In this document: positions 43,935 to 53,239 of the stretch, piece after piece
Position numbering within the stretch: position 1 is the stretch's first letter
Layout: every line of letters starts with the position of its first letter
Assembly (NCBI RefSeq): GCF_002875705.1
Contig: NZ_MCZZ01000128.1
Span: 25,079 to 89,078, forward strand
Source of the DNA: Vibrio sp. 10N.261.45.E2
GTDB taxonomy: Bacteria > Pseudomonadota > Gammaproteobacteria > Enterobacterales > Vibrionaceae
Reading direction: 5' to 3'
DNA: 64,000 nt
The notes under the pieces: generated by a model
What the model was told of the DNA's origin: nothing
The model's input: the letters and a program-made list of their open reading frames with translations, nothing else
The model's database searches: none
Position numbers and translations under genes: made by a program

Positions 43935-44228
43935 TTTGTTTGGTTAATCAAACTTAAACACCGATCTACCAACTTATCGTCATACATTGACGACCGCACA
44001 CTTTTACCCGGTTTATTGTTGATCGTAATCGATCAATGTTTGCATGCCTGTAGCGCATGACTCGATCCGGGGTCCTATCTATTTGAATTCGACCCAAGCT
44101 CAAAACATTTTTGACGTCTCGATGCTTTTATCTCATCAACACTTTTTGATCTCGTCAATAACCTGAGATCTCACAAGATGTTAATGCTCTCATAAGAAAA
44201 GAAAGCTCGCACGTCTGGGTAAATAAAC
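43935..44228 (+). other. Structured untranslated region before rsgA
   Basis: No longer ORF. Small perfect hairpins: CGTCA-N5-TGACG (43979-43993) and TTGATCG-TAAT-CGATCAA (44019-44036). No T-run follows either, so no attenuator can be called. With the short ORF before it this might be a long rsgA leader. Confidence 0.35.
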
Positions 44229-45293
44229 ATGAATTCACAAAACGCATTTTCTCATCCAATGTCACTTCAACAACTTGGATGGCAACCTGTATTCCAACAA
44301 CAACTGACACTCGAAGACTATGACCATTCCGTCATTGCTCGTATCGTCGCACATCACCGTAGTGGCTATACATTAGCTTCAGAGCAAGGCGAAATTGTTC
44401 TGCCCATCCACCAAAACCAACCAGCAATGACCGTTGGTGACTGGGTGATTTTGAACTCTGATCTGCAATTCGACCGTTTACTCGACCGTCAATCGCTCTT
44501 CCGCCGTAAAGCTGCCGGTAGTCGTGTAGCTGAACAATATATTTCAGCCAATATCGACACCGTTTTTATCGTGGTCTCGTTAAACAACGACTTTAATCTA
44601 AGCCGTATCGAACGCTACCTAGCGCTCGCCAATGAAGCACAGGTTGAAGCGGTTATCGTTCTGACCAAGAAAGACTTGTGTGACGATTACCAAGACAAAG
44701 TACAACAAGTGCAAAGCTTAGATCCGATGCTGATGATTGAAGCAGTGAACAGCCTTGACCAAGACTCGACCCAAGTATTGTCGCCTTGGTGTAAAACGGG
44801 CAAAACTATTGCTCTGATGGGTTCGTCTGGTGTCGGGAAATCGACGTTAGTCAACTCGCTGCTTGGGGAAGTTCAACAAGCCACGGGTGGCATTCGTGAA
44901 GACGACAGCAAAGGCCGACATACAACGACATCACGCTCACTGCACTTGCTAACATCGGGCGGCTTACTGCTCGATACTCCAGGAATGCGAGAGCTACAAC
45001 TTGCTGACTGCGCTGAAGGCGTGAGTGAAACCTTTTCTGATGTTGAAGAATTAGCCATGCACTGTCGCTTCTCTGATTGCCATCATGAATTAGAGCCAGG
45101 ATGCAAAATACGCAAAGCCATTGAGAGTGGTGAGTTGTCTGAGCGACGATTTAATAACTATCAAAAGCTATTACTAGAACAGGCCAGAAATGGCGCCTCG
45201 CTAGCAGAACAACGCGCGAACAGTAAGCAGCTTTCCAAGATGTACAAAACCGTTCAATCAGAAAGTCGAAATTTTAAAAAAGCTTCTGACTAA
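44229..45293 (+). CDS. rsgA: Ribosome small-subunit GTPase RsgA
   Basis: 354 aa. OB fold (about 30-100), then a circularly permuted GTPase with G4 LTKKDL before G1 GSSGVGKST (about 198-206) and G3 DTPGMREL (about 253-260), then the zinc site C-x5-C-x-H-x6-C region ([19 protein letters not shown]). Checks and releases late 30S ribosome intermediates. Vibrios usually have another rsgA on chromosome I, so this is likely a second copy, judged only from genomic context. Terminator at 45335. Confidence 0.93.
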   Translation: MNSQNAFSHPMSLQQLGWQPVFQQQLTLEDYDHSVIARIVAHHRSGYTLASEQGEIVLPIHQNQPAMTVGDWVILNSDLQFDRLLDRQSLFRRKAAGSRVAEQYISANIDTVFIVVSLNNDFNLSRIERYLALANEAQVEAVIVLTKKDLCDDYQDKVQQVQSLDPMLMIEAVNSLDQDSTQVLSPWCKTGKTIALMGSSGVGKSTLVNSLLGEVQQATGGIREDDSKGRHTTTSRSLHLLTSGGLLLDTPGMRELQLADCAEGVSETFSDVEELAMHCRFSDCHHELEPGCKIRKAIESGELSERRFNNYQKLLLEQARNGASLAEQRANSKQLSKMYKTVQSESRNFKKASD

Positions 45294-45334
45294 ACCTTAG
45301 GTTAACGACTATAAGCTGTATTTGAGTCAAACTG

Positions 45335-45367
45335 AGCCCCATAGTGTTAAACACGTGGGGCTTTTTG
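45335..45367 (+). terminator. Terminator of rsgA
   Basis: AGCCCCA / TGGGGCT hairpin with inner GTGTT-AA-ACAC pairing, followed by T5. Confidence 0.88.
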
Positions 45368-45682
45368 TTTCAATTTGGTCTTCGTGTGACTATTTATGCA
45401 CACAATGTTCTTATCAATAACCGTTTACATTTCAAATTTACAGTATATTGAATCTATTAGATGTCATTTTGCAGATTTATAGCTCAATGAAAATACATTT
45501 ATTTAACATTTAGCTCTAAAAACACCACGTAGCGCAAACAATCACCCTAAAAGTAAACTATTCCTAGACACCCTCTTAGATCCCGCTAATATGACCGCCC
45601 ATTCCACTAGTGTATAGTCGGATTTGGTACAACTTTATAAAAAGATACATCACTATAATAAATTAACAATTGCAGGTATTTT
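45368..45682. other. Gap between rsgA and sstT
   Basis: AT-rich with no supported ORF. TATAAT at 45654-45659, 24 bases before the sstT start, is the only promoter-like element; its -35 is not recognisable. Confidence 0.35.
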
Positions 45683-46901
45683 ATGCAAAATCACAACATG
45701 CTCGCCCGCATCGCTCGTGGAAATCTCGTTCTACAGATCCTTGCTGGTATTGTTTTCGGTGTCGTTCTCGCCATGGTTTCTCCTTCAGCAGCTCAAGATG
45801 CAGGCCTTTTAGGTAGTCTGTTTGTTGGTGCTCTGAAAGCTGTTGCCCCAATTTTAGTATTCATTCTTGTCGCAGCTTCTATCGCAAACCAAAAGAAAGG
45901 TCAGCATACCCATATATATGCGTCCAATCATTGTGCTTTACCTGATTGGTACATTCTCTGCTGCACTGACTGCTGTCGTACTAAGCTTCATGTTCCCAAC
46001 CACTTTGACACTGGTTGCGGGCGCTGAAGGTGCTAACCCTCCTCAAGGTATTGCTGAAGTTCTTCATACTCTTCTATTCAAGCTTGTAGACAACCCAGTT
46101 AGCGCTCTAATGAACGCGAACTACATCGGTATTCTTGCTTGGGCAATCGGTCTTGGCCTTGCATTGCACCACGCATCTGCGACTACCAAAGCGGTTTTCG
46201 AAGACCTAAGCCACAGTGTTTCGCACATTGTTCGCTTCATTATCCGTCTTGCGCCATTTGGTATCTTCGGCCTTGTTTCGACAACATTTGCTACAACGGG
46301 CTTCGATGCTCTGGCAAGCTACGGTCAACTATTAGCGGTTTTGCTAAGTTCAATGCTGATCATCGCTCTTGTGGTTAACCCACTGCTTGTATTTGTGAAA
46401 ACAAAACAGAACCCGTACCCACTTGTACTGCAATGTATTCGTGAATCTGGTGTAACGGCATTCTTCACTCGTTCAAGCGCTGCAAACATTCCTGTGAACA
46501 TGAATCTTTGTAAGAAGCTAAACCTGGACGAAGATACTTACTCTGTATCTATCCCACTAGGTGCAACGATCAACATGGCGGGTGCTGCAATCACCATCAC
46601 TGTGTTAACGCTTGCAGCTGTACACACAATGGGTATTGAGATTGATATCTTTACAGCAATTCTACTCAGCCTTGTAGCTGCCGTATCGGCATGTGGCGCA
46701 TCGGGTGTTGCTGGCGGTTCTCTGCTACTTATCCCTCTAGCATGTGGCCTATTCGGCATTTCAAACGATGTAGCGATGCAGGTTGTAGCGGTAGGTTTTA
46801 TTATCGGTGTGATTCAAGATTCTGCTGAAACAGCGCTTAACAGCTCAACTGACGTCGTGTTCACTGCGGCTGTATGTAAAGCTGAACAAAACAAAGCTTA
46901 A
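45683..46901 (+). pseudogene. sstT: Sodium/serine-threonine symporter SstT, frameshifted
   Basis: Two overlapping frames together make one full SstT (about 405 aa). Frame 1 (45683 on) gives [20 protein letters not shown] through QKKGQHTH; the +1 frame carries on from [20 protein letters not shown] to the normal end (stop 46901). The break falls at the (AT)4 tract 45912-45919. With two AT units the junction would read H-T-H-M-R-P in frame, so a net +4 bases disrupts it. Frame 1 otherwise stops at 46027 after a nonsense tail. The downstream part keeps the conserved transporter motifs ([23 protein letters not shown]). Either a true pseudogene, a reversible slippage state, or a sequencing error. 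Confidence 0.88.
45912..45919. repeat. (AT)4 dinucleotide tract at the sstT frameshift
   Basis: CCATATATATGC. In-frame reading of sstT needs two or five AT units; the present four put the downstream three quarters out of frame. The last AT plus G also makes an ATG (45918-45920) in the downstream frame. Confidence 0.85.
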
Positions 46902-46923
46902 TAAACTTTTAGGTTTAGGTATT

Positions 46924-46951
46924 AGCTCTAAGCTCTAAGCTCTAAGCTCTA
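46924..46951. repeat. Tandem repeat (AGCTCTA)x4 after sstT
   Basis: Four perfect heptanucleotide units starting 22 bases after the sstT stop and ending before its terminator. Non-coding. Confidence 0.9.
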
Positions 46952-46971
46952 AAAGCAAATAGCATACAAGT

Positions 46972-46999
46972 AAAAAGGGAAGCATCAGCTTCCCTTTTT
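46972..46999. terminator. Terminator after sstT
   Basis: AAAAGGGAAGC / GCTTCCCTTTT hairpin with an ATCA loop. A-run and T-run on opposite sides would let it serve both the sstT side and the minus-strand Sel1 gene. Confidence 0.85.
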
Positions 47000-47065
47000 G
47001 TTATCTTGAGTTTCTCGATTAGAGCTATAATTGCCTATCAACAGCACACAGCCAGTGAGTGCAAT

Positions 47066-48286
47066 CTACTGGCTTCTGTTCCAGTTAGACCCCACAGCGG
47101 ACTGACTGAAGTCTAGAGGGTCACTATTCTGATTTGCGCGCTTCTCTGTTGTAGCATGTTCGGTAGTAGGTTGTTCGCTATAATCGATATTCGTATCTTG
47201 AGCATTCACCGTTTGAGTCTCTAAGCGGCTCGTATCTACATTCAACTCATTACCTTCTTCATCGAGCGCTTCTTTCACCTTCTTAGGAATTGGTATGTTG
47301 CGTTTGTAGAGCTTGTTGAGCGCTTTAATGATTGAGTGTTTAGTGATTGCTTCTTGGGTCAGCTTAGTCATGATCGGCTTAGTCAGAGCTTGTAAGCCCA
47401 CGACGGCATCTACACCAAGCTCCCCACCTACTTTATCTCTCAAATGCTTAGCTTCTGAATAACCAAAATGAGCTGAGAGAAATAACCAGATGTAGGCAAT
47501 AGCGTTACCGTGCTCACCATGGTCGATCCACGCTTCACCGGCTCTAAACATCGCTTCTGCACTGTTCTTTTCTGCGGCCGTCTCAAACCAGTAAACTGCC
47601 TCACCATGGTTAGGCTCAACACCAATACCGTTCAAATAACTCATGCCGAGTTTGATCTTGCCGTCTAAGTTATTTTTCTCTGCGGCCATCTGGTACCACT
47701 CGACAGAGCTTTCAGCCGAATAATCTGGATTTTCTTTGTCCAAACACCAATCACCAATAAACAGCATCGCTTCAGTATTACCACCTGTCGCAGACTCTTC
47801 GATATAGGTATAGCCTTTCGGGATGTTCTTATCGGTTCCACGACCAAAGACGAGCGCTTTACCCATCTCGAATTTCGCCGATACGTCATTGTCCAGGGCA
47901 GATATTGCCAACTGCCAAAAGTTGGCTTTCTCTCTTAAAATCAGGTCTTCTTTACGCTTCATACTCAAACGTACAATGCCGTACATGCCATTGATATTAT
48001 CGAGTTGCGCTGCTTTATCGTACCAATACAGAGCTTCTTTAATATTGTTACGTTCCGCCTCCTTCGCCAAATACAGAATCGACGGTACATGTCCGGTTTC
48101 AGCTTTGAAATGACGCTCTTTTTGCTCTTGGATGCGTGCTTTTTCAATCGCCTTTCGGTAAGCGACAGCGCGAGCCTTACGCTCTTGTTCCAAGCGCTGC
48201 TTTCTTAACGATAAAGAGATCAGCCAGACGGCAACCAGTATTAACGAAAGAGCCGTTGCACCAATTGCGATTCCCATTGTACTCAT
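47066..48286 (-). CDS. Membrane-anchored Sel1-repeat (TPR-like) protein
   Basis: 406 aa. One N-terminal TM helix (about 6-26), a highly charged coiled-coil segment (28-60, RKQRLEQERKARAVAYRKA), then five or so Sel1-like repeats between about 65 and 270 (EALYWYDKAAQLDNINGMY, SSVEWYQMAAEKNNLDGKIKLG, EAVYWFETAAEKNSAEAMF). The last 80 residues are disordered and polar. Sel1 proteins scaffold protein complexes; no specific partner is indicated. Monocistronic. Confidence 0.82.
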   Translation of the reverse strand: MSTMGIAIGATALSLILVAVWLISLSLRKQRLEQERKARAVAYRKAIEKARIQEQKERHFKAETGHVPSILYLAKEAERNNIKEALYWYDKAAQLDNINGMYGIVRLSMKRKEDLILREKANFWQLAISALDNDVSAKFEMGKALVFGRGTDKNIPKGYTYIEESATGGNTEAMLFIGDWCLDKENPDYSAESSVEWYQMAAEKNNLDGKIKLGMSYLNGIGVEPNHGEAVYWFETAAEKNSAEAMFRAGEAWIDHGEHGNAIAYIWLFLSAHFGYSEAKHLRDKVGGELGVDAVVGLQALTKPIMTKLTQEAITKHSIIKALNKLYKRNIPIPKKVKEALDEEGNELNVDTSRLETQTVNAQDTNIDYSEQPTTEHATTEKRANQNSDPLDFSQSAVGSNWNRSQ

Positions 48287-48529
48287 AAAATATTTTAACC
48301 TAACTCGGTTGGTATCAGCCTCGGTGTCGAGGTGCTCTCAACCTATAGTGAATGTTTCGAATTACAGGGAAAAGCGCCGTTCTTAAAACGTTCCGCCCTA
48401 AAATGAACTTAGTTCAGTATCTCAGGAATACATAGCGATAAAAAGTCTACTGAGACCTATCCTTATGCACTCCATAAATGGTGTGATCTTGCTTCAATAT
48501 CGATTACTTATGAAGACCACCTTTCATCA

Positions 48530-48558
48530 GAAAATCAATGGTAACGTTACTGATTTTC
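48530..48558 (-). terminator. Probable terminator of ttrRS
   Basis: GAAAATCA / TGATTTTC arms enclosing the palindrome GTAACGTTAC (48541-48550), 26 bases after the ttrR stop. The minus-strand 3' arm supplies the T-rich part; no separate T-run. Confidence 0.5.
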
Positions 48559-48583
48559 CATCCTTAATCTCGTACAATCGTGA

Positions 48584-49186
48584 TTAGGTAAGCTGTCCAT
48601 AAATGTATGCCAACTCAGCGACTGTTTTCGCAGAAAACTTCTTCATCAAACTCGCTCGATGCACTTCAACCGTTCTCATCGCGATACATAATTCATCGGC
48701 AATTTTTTGGTTGCGTTTTCCGTCGATGATCTGCTTAAGAATGTCGATTTCGCGTTCAGTCAATGATGCATACGCTTGGCGATACACATTCATATGTAAG
48801 TGCTTTTCAGAAGCCTCTAGCCCTTGCTTGATAGCCTCAGCCAATTCGCTGCCTTTAACCGGTTTTTGAAAGAAGTTCACCGCGCCCGCTTGTAAGGCTT
48901 CTACCGCCATTGGCACGTCACCATGACCCGTCAGATAAATCACCGAAAGTGGGCTCTGCGCTTTCACCATCAATTCATGAACTTGTTGCCCTCTCATTTC
49001 AGGCATTCGGCTGTCTAACACCACGCACCCAGCAGCACTCAAATCCACTGAATCCAGAAAGCTTGGGCCATCTTCATAGGCTGACACCGTGAAATCATGC
49101 TCTTCCAATAAGAACACCAATGAGTCGCGCATCGACTCATCGTCATCAACTACATAAACCGGCAACGTTTGATGAAGTTCAGACAT
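48584..49186 (-). CDS. ttrR: Tetrathionate response regulator TtrR (FixJ type)
   Basis: 200 aa. Receiver domain with phospho-acceptor Asp58 (VVLDSRMPEM), the acidic pocket VDDDE (13-17) and the conserved Lys in FFQKPVKG, then a LuxR/FixJ helix-turn-helix (LTEREIDILKQIIDGKRNQKIADEL, about 135-195). Begins 11 bases after ttrS on the same strand and is divergent from ttrBCA, the arrangement of ttrRS loci. Phosphorylated by TtrS when tetrathionate is present, it activates the reductase genes. Confidence 0.9.
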   Translation of the reverse strand: MSELHQTLPVYVVDDDESMRDSLVFLLEEHDFTVSAYEDGPSFLDSVDLSAAGCVVLDSRMPEMRGQQVHELMVKAQSPLSVIYLTGHGDVPMAVEALQAGAVNFFQKPVKGSELAEAIKQGLEASEKHLHMNVYRQAYASLTEREIDILKQIIDGKRNQKIADELCIAMRTVEVHRASLMKKFSAKTVAELAYIYGQLT

Positions 49187-49197
49187 AACAAGATTCC

Positions 49198-51153
49198 TTA
49201 TGAATCATTTGAAAGAGAGAAAGGCAGTGTCACCGCGACATGGCAACCATGAGGAGTAAGTGAAATGATGGCCATTTGACCACTGTGGTCTTCAATCACG
49301 TCTTGGCAAATCGCAAGCCCTAAGCCCAAGCCGTTTTCTTTACTGCTCACAAAGGCTTGAGTGACTTGTTGCTCGGTAAAATCTAACCCCGTGCCGTTAT
49401 CAATAATCGACAACATCATTTTATTTGGTTGATACTCGGTAATCACTTTAATTGTCGCCGGCTCACTGTTTTTTTTATCAATATCAGACACAACACTTTG
49501 TTCGCGCTGCTGTTGAGCATTGCACGCATCAGTCGCATTGTTGATTAGGTTTACTATCACCTGTTGCAAGCCCACCGGGTCAACGTTTAAATGAACAGGC
49601 TTGCCCACAGCATAGCGTTCAATGGTTATCTTGTGCTTCTGTAATCGAAATAGCAGTAGCTCGATGGTGTCGGTAAGCAGCTGCTCAATATCGGTCTGAG
49701 ACTTCTCTGATGAGCGTTTTTTGATCATATTTCTCAAGCGTTGAATGATCGCATCTGCGCGATCTACTTGCGATTGGATCTTCTCGAATACCGGCTCAAT
49801 ATCTGTCAGCGGTTTATTCTTCGAAATTCGTAGTAGACCGCCTTCACTGTAATTGCGAATCGCTGCCAAGGGCTGATTGATCTCGTGTGCCAAACTGCTT
49901 CCTAACTCACCAACCACCGCGATTCGCTGAGAGTGTTCTAGCTGTTCGCTCTTGCTTTTCAGCTGGTGTAGCGTGGCTTCTAACTGCTTTTTGCTGCGGC
50001 TGAATTTGTACTCTAACCAAAAGTGGTAAGCATTCAGTAACACGACGAGAATAAAGAACGCCCATGCCCACTGTTGATTGTACTTGAGCCAGATTAACGC
50101 CTCTTTCCACCAAGGTTGTTGCAGCGGGTGCATGTCGAGTTGTTGATAAAGTTTGTCTATTGAAAGCAGGCTTGTGGGTGACGTCCAACCCGAAGCATTT
50201 GCCGCAATGGCGGGCGCACTGCTCTTTGGCATTGAAAACAGCACCTGACTCATCTGTTTAGCCAGCGCAGAAGAGGCTCGTTCTGTTTTAGCGAACGACC
50301 AATTGGGGTACAACGGTGTAGACACTTGGCATCGAAACCCTTCTGGAGCTTGATTCTCGATAATTCGATACTGCTCTGCCACCAGCAAACCTTCACTGAT
50401 CATGTTCTCAACTAAACAGCTTGGTACGACTGCTGCTTCAATGTGTCCTTCCCGCAATTGATACAAACTGGCGTCGATTGGGAAACCTAAAAACTGGGTG
50501 TTAGAGAAAAAATGGTTGGGATTAAGCCCTTGTTGCATCACTTGGTAACGCATTGTTAAGTAACCACCAAATGCATTTTCAGATACTGCCGCAATCGGCT
50601 TACCGCTTAATTGTTCGAGCGAGATATAGGGTGACATTCTTCTCACCACCAAAGCAGAGCCAATACTTCGGGTATTACTGATGCTTCGATCTTCGAAGTT
50701 ATGGCTAGTCATGGTCGCCATCCAAGAAAGGTCATACTGACGACCTAATCGAACCGCCTGACCCGGGTTGGTGATGACAAAGTCGACCTCAACACCTTTT
50801 ACCGCGTCGGCCATCTCCTCCAAGTTGAAAGGCTTGAGAACAAAGTGTTTGCCAGGAATGCGCTCCGACAACCAGTCCATTGTTGGTTGCCAGCGCTGCT
50901 GTGCAGAAAGTTTACCTCGGATCGCCAGTACACCGACTTCAATAACCTGCTCAGACTCAACAGTGCTAGTCGTAATCTCTTGCTCCGTTTGATCTGCTAA
51001 ACACATTTCTGCGGTTAGGCTCAACCAACAAAGGCTAACGATTGATATTAAGTTTCGGACTGTCACTGAAATCTCTTTCTCCACACTGACGGCATGTTGA
51101 TCATTCAAATTGCGCATTGACGACACGTTAAATAGAGCCTTTAAAGAAAGCAT
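49198..51153 (-). CDS. ttrS: Tetrathionate sensor histidine kinase TtrS
   Basis: Up to 651 aa. A signal segment precedes a periplasmic PhnD-like substrate-binding domain (about 65-330), then one TM helix (about 360-380, WAWAFFILVVLLNAYHFWLEY), a coiled coil, and a kinase core with H-box SSLAHEINQPLAAIRNYSEGG, N-box NLINNATDAC and G-boxes IIDNGTGLDF / GLGLGLAICQDV. The periplasmic domain is the ligand sensor of TtrS proteins. Start uncertain: ATG 51153 is the longest frame but poorly supported by a ribosome site; GTG 51066, with AAGAGA nearby, would give a cleaner signal peptide (MTVRNLISIVSLCWLSLTAE). Confidence 0.9.
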   Translation of the reverse strand: MLSLKALFNVSSMRNLNDQHAVSVEKEISVTVRNLISIVSLCWLSLTAEMCLADQTEQEITTSTVESEQVIEVGVLAIRGKLSAQQRWQPTMDWLSERIPGKHFVLKPFNLEEMADAVKGVEVDFVITNPGQAVRLGRQYDLSWMATMTSHNFEDRSISNTRSIGSALVVRRMSPYISLEQLSGKPIAAVSENAFGGYLTMRYQVMQQGLNPNHFFSNTQFLGFPIDASLYQLREGHIEAAVVPSCLVENMISEGLLVAEQYRIIENQAPEGFRCQVSTPLYPNWSFAKTERASSALAKQMSQVLFSMPKSSAPAIAANASGWTSPTSLLSIDKLYQQLDMHPLQQPWWKEALIWLKYNQQWAWAFFILVVLLNAYHFWLEYKFSRSKKQLEATLHQLKSKSEQLEHSQRIAVVGELGSSLAHEINQPLAAIRNYSEGGLLRISKNKPLTDIEPVFEKIQSQVDRADAIIQRLRNMIKKRSSEKSQTDIEQLLTDTIELLLFRLQKHKITIERYAVGKPVHLNVDPVGLQQVIVNLINNATDACNAQQQREQSVVSDIDKKNSEPATIKVITEYQPNKMMLSIIDNGTGLDFTEQQVTQAFVSSKENGLGLGLAICQDVIEDHSGQMAIISLTPHGCHVAVTLPFSLSNDS

Positions 51154-51185
51154 AACAGCTAGATAGCGAAAACCACATTTGTTCT

Positions 51186-51236
51186 AGATCAACTTTGATC
51201 TGGGTATGTGGAAATCCACAATACCCGGCGTACGCC
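51186..51236. promoter_or_regulatory. Three palindromes in the ttrS-ttrB divergent promoter
   Basis: AGATCAA-CT-TTGATCT (51186-51201), TGTGGA-AA-TCCACA (51207-51220, nested in an imperfect GGGTAT/ATACCC dyad) and GGCGTACGCC (51227-51236). Spacings such as 7-2-7 suit LuxR/FixJ-family response regulators, so one or more may be TtrR sites. The first has the inside-out arrangement of FNR half-sites and is not an FNR box. Confidence 0.55.
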
Positions 51237-51288
51237 CAAAATCTCACAATGAGCTCAACAGAACGAATACCCATTTATAGGTACCAAT

Positions 51289-52095
51289 ATGGACTCATTG
51301 AAAAGACGGTTTCTCAGCCAATTCGGTAAGGTTTCCGCTGGTGCTGCGCTCATTCCAATTACTGGAATCAACACCGCAGTCGCAAACACAGCCATTCGCA
51401 ATAACAACCAACCTGACCGTAAAGGCGAAGTAGGTAAACGCTACGCCATGGCGGTTGATCTACGCAAGTGCGTTGGCTGTCAGGCGTGCACTGTTGGCTG
51501 CAGCGTTGAAAACCAAGCGCCGATTGGCCAGTTCAGAACCACTGTAAAACAGTATGAAGTCTCCCTTGATGATGGTTCTATCGCTCAACAAGACGTGAAG
51601 TCGTTCATGTTGCCTCGCCTGTGTAACCACTGCGACAACGCGCCCTGCATCAAGGTTTGTCCTGTTCAAGCGACCTTCCAACGTGAAGACGGCATTGTGA
51701 TGGTCGATAACGAACGCTGCGTAGCCTGTGCTTATTGTGTTCAAGCCTGCCCTTACGATGCTCGTTTTATTAATAACGACACACTGACCGCCGACAAATG
51801 TACCTTCTGCGCACACCGCCTTGAAGACGGCTTACTGCCCGCCTGTGTAGAAACTTGTGTCGGTGGCGCGCGTGTCATTGGCGACCTTAAAGATCCAAAC
51901 AGCGAGATCAACCGCCTGCTTAATGAAAACCAAGACGACATCAAGGTGCTTAAGCCAGAGCAAAATACCAACCCACATGTTTTCTATATCGGCATGAACG
52001 AGCGTTTCGTTAGCCATATCGAAGGTCAACCTGCGATTTATGATCCAGCCGCCATCGATAACTCATCCTCTAGCAGACAAGGAGAGACAGCATGA
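51289..52095 (+). CDS. ttrB: Tetrathionate reductase iron-sulfur subunit TtrB
   Basis: 268 aa. N-terminal Tat-type signal (LKRRFLSQFGKVSAGAALIP), then four Cys clusters of a four-[4Fe-4S] ferredoxin: DLRKCVGCQACTVGCS, LCNHCDNAPCIKVCP, DNERCVACAYCVQACP and CTFCAHR with a later C-x3-C. Carries electrons between TtrC and TtrA at the outer face of the inner membrane. First gene of ttrBCA; overlaps ttrC by 4 bases. Confidence 0.94.
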   Translation: MDSLKRRFLSQFGKVSAGAALIPITGINTAVANTAIRNNNQPDRKGEVGKRYAMAVDLRKCVGCQACTVGCSVENQAPIGQFRTTVKQYEVSLDDGSIAQQDVKSFMLPRLCNHCDNAPCIKVCPVQATFQREDGIVMVDNERCVACAYCVQACPYDARFINNDTLTADKCTFCAHRLEDGLLPACVETCVGGARVIGDLKDPNSEINRLLNENQDDIKVLKPEQNTNPHVFYIGMNERFVSHIEGQPAIYDPAAIDNSSSSRQGETA

Positions 52096-53225
52096 ATATC
52101 ACCGAGGTGTTAGTTCCTGCCCAAGAGATCGCTTGGCTACCGTGGGCGGTTCAATATTTCTTCTACATCGGTTCGGCTTATGCGGCGGCTATTCTGTTTT
52201 TGATTGCACTGATATTCAAAAACTCAACCAGCCATCAATTCCGCTCTGCCCTTGTGCTTGTGATGGCCATCGGCGCGATTGTTGGGCCATTAGCATTAAC
52301 CGGTGATTTGCACCAACCGGGACGTGCTTGGCACTTCTACGCCCACATCACGCCTTGGTCATGGATGTCGTTAGGCTCTCTGTTTCTACCTCTATTCTCT
52401 GGTCTGGCTATCGCGACTGCTTGGGTTTACCTGCGTGATGACATCGCACAACTTAAAGAGAGTGAAAACCCACTTCTAAAACGTTTGTCTTGGCTAACCC
52501 TAGGCCAATGGCAGGTTTCAACAAAACTGATGATTGCACTCGCTGCTACGACAGCTATATCGGGGCTAAGTATCGCGCTTTACACCGGTGCCGAGATTGC
52601 AATTTTGGCGAGTCGACCGCTTTGGCATCAACCGGCTTCTCCACTGCTTTGGTTTACGACTGCATTCTTTGCTGCAACGGGCTTAACGCTGTTGATTTGG
52701 GCTCTATTGCCTTCAAGCAAACCAAGCTTAAAACCAACAGACCTCGCTCTAGTACAAAGAACCATTACGTTAACAGGCGGCCTTGCCATCATTCTTACGT
52801 CGATTTGGGCATCTAACCATGATCACTTCAACCTGTATGAGAACGACGCTTGGGGCATTAATTTGGGCATCATGACCACCAGCATTTTGCTGTGCATGAT
52901 CTTGGTTCTTCCGCTTCAACGTCTATCGCAAAGCAAGCTTGGAGTCATCCTTATTGCACTTGCGACCATGATTTCAGCATGGGCGGTGCGTTGGGTCACC
53001 ATGATGGAAGTACAAACCATTCCACGTTTCGATGTGGGTGCATTCCCTTATGAACTGCCTATGGGTAGTGCGGGTTTACTCGGCATTGTCGGTATGTGTG
53101 GTCTTTGGTTAGCACTTGCTTTGTTCACCTCTGAAATCGTGTCTACTGGTTCTGGAACAAAAACAACATCAACTAAATCAGCTCCAAAAACATCATCACC
53201 ACTTAACCGCTCACATAGCTTGTAG
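52092..53225 (+). CDS. ttrC: Tetrathionate reductase membrane subunit TtrC (NrfD/PsrC family)
   Basis: 377 aa with about nine TM helices. Quinol-oxidising membrane anchor of the reductase: motifs PLALTGDLHQPGRAWHFY (about 57-75) and TPWSWMSLGSLFLP near helix 3 are typical of the NrfD/PsrC family. A Ser/Thr/Lys-rich tail follows. Start overlaps the ttrB stop (ATGA), and ttrA begins 14 bases after its stop, so one polycistronic message. Confidence 0.93.
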   Translation: MNITEVLVPAQEIAWLPWAVQYFFYIGSAYAAAILFLIALIFKNSTSHQFRSALVLVMAIGAIVGPLALTGDLHQPGRAWHFYAHITPWSWMSLGSLFLPLFSGLAIATAWVYLRDDIAQLKESENPLLKRLSWLTLGQWQVSTKLMIALAATTAISGLSIALYTGAEIAILASRPLWHQPASPLLWFTTAFFAATGLTLLIWALLPSSKPSLKPTDLALVQRTITLTGGLAIILTSIWASNHDHFNLYENDAWGINLGIMTTSILLCMILVLPLQRLSQSKLGVILIALATMISAWAVRWVTMMEVQTIPRFDVGAFPYELPMGSAGLLGIVGMCGLWLALALFTSEIVSTGSGTKTTSTKSAPKTSSPLNRSHSL

Positions 53226-53239
53226 TCTGAGGAATCATC

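Noticed and set aside
51186..51201. FNR box in the ttr promoter
   Set aside because: Half-sites are in the reverse arrangement (ATCAA...TTGAT rather than TTGAT-N4-ATCAA).
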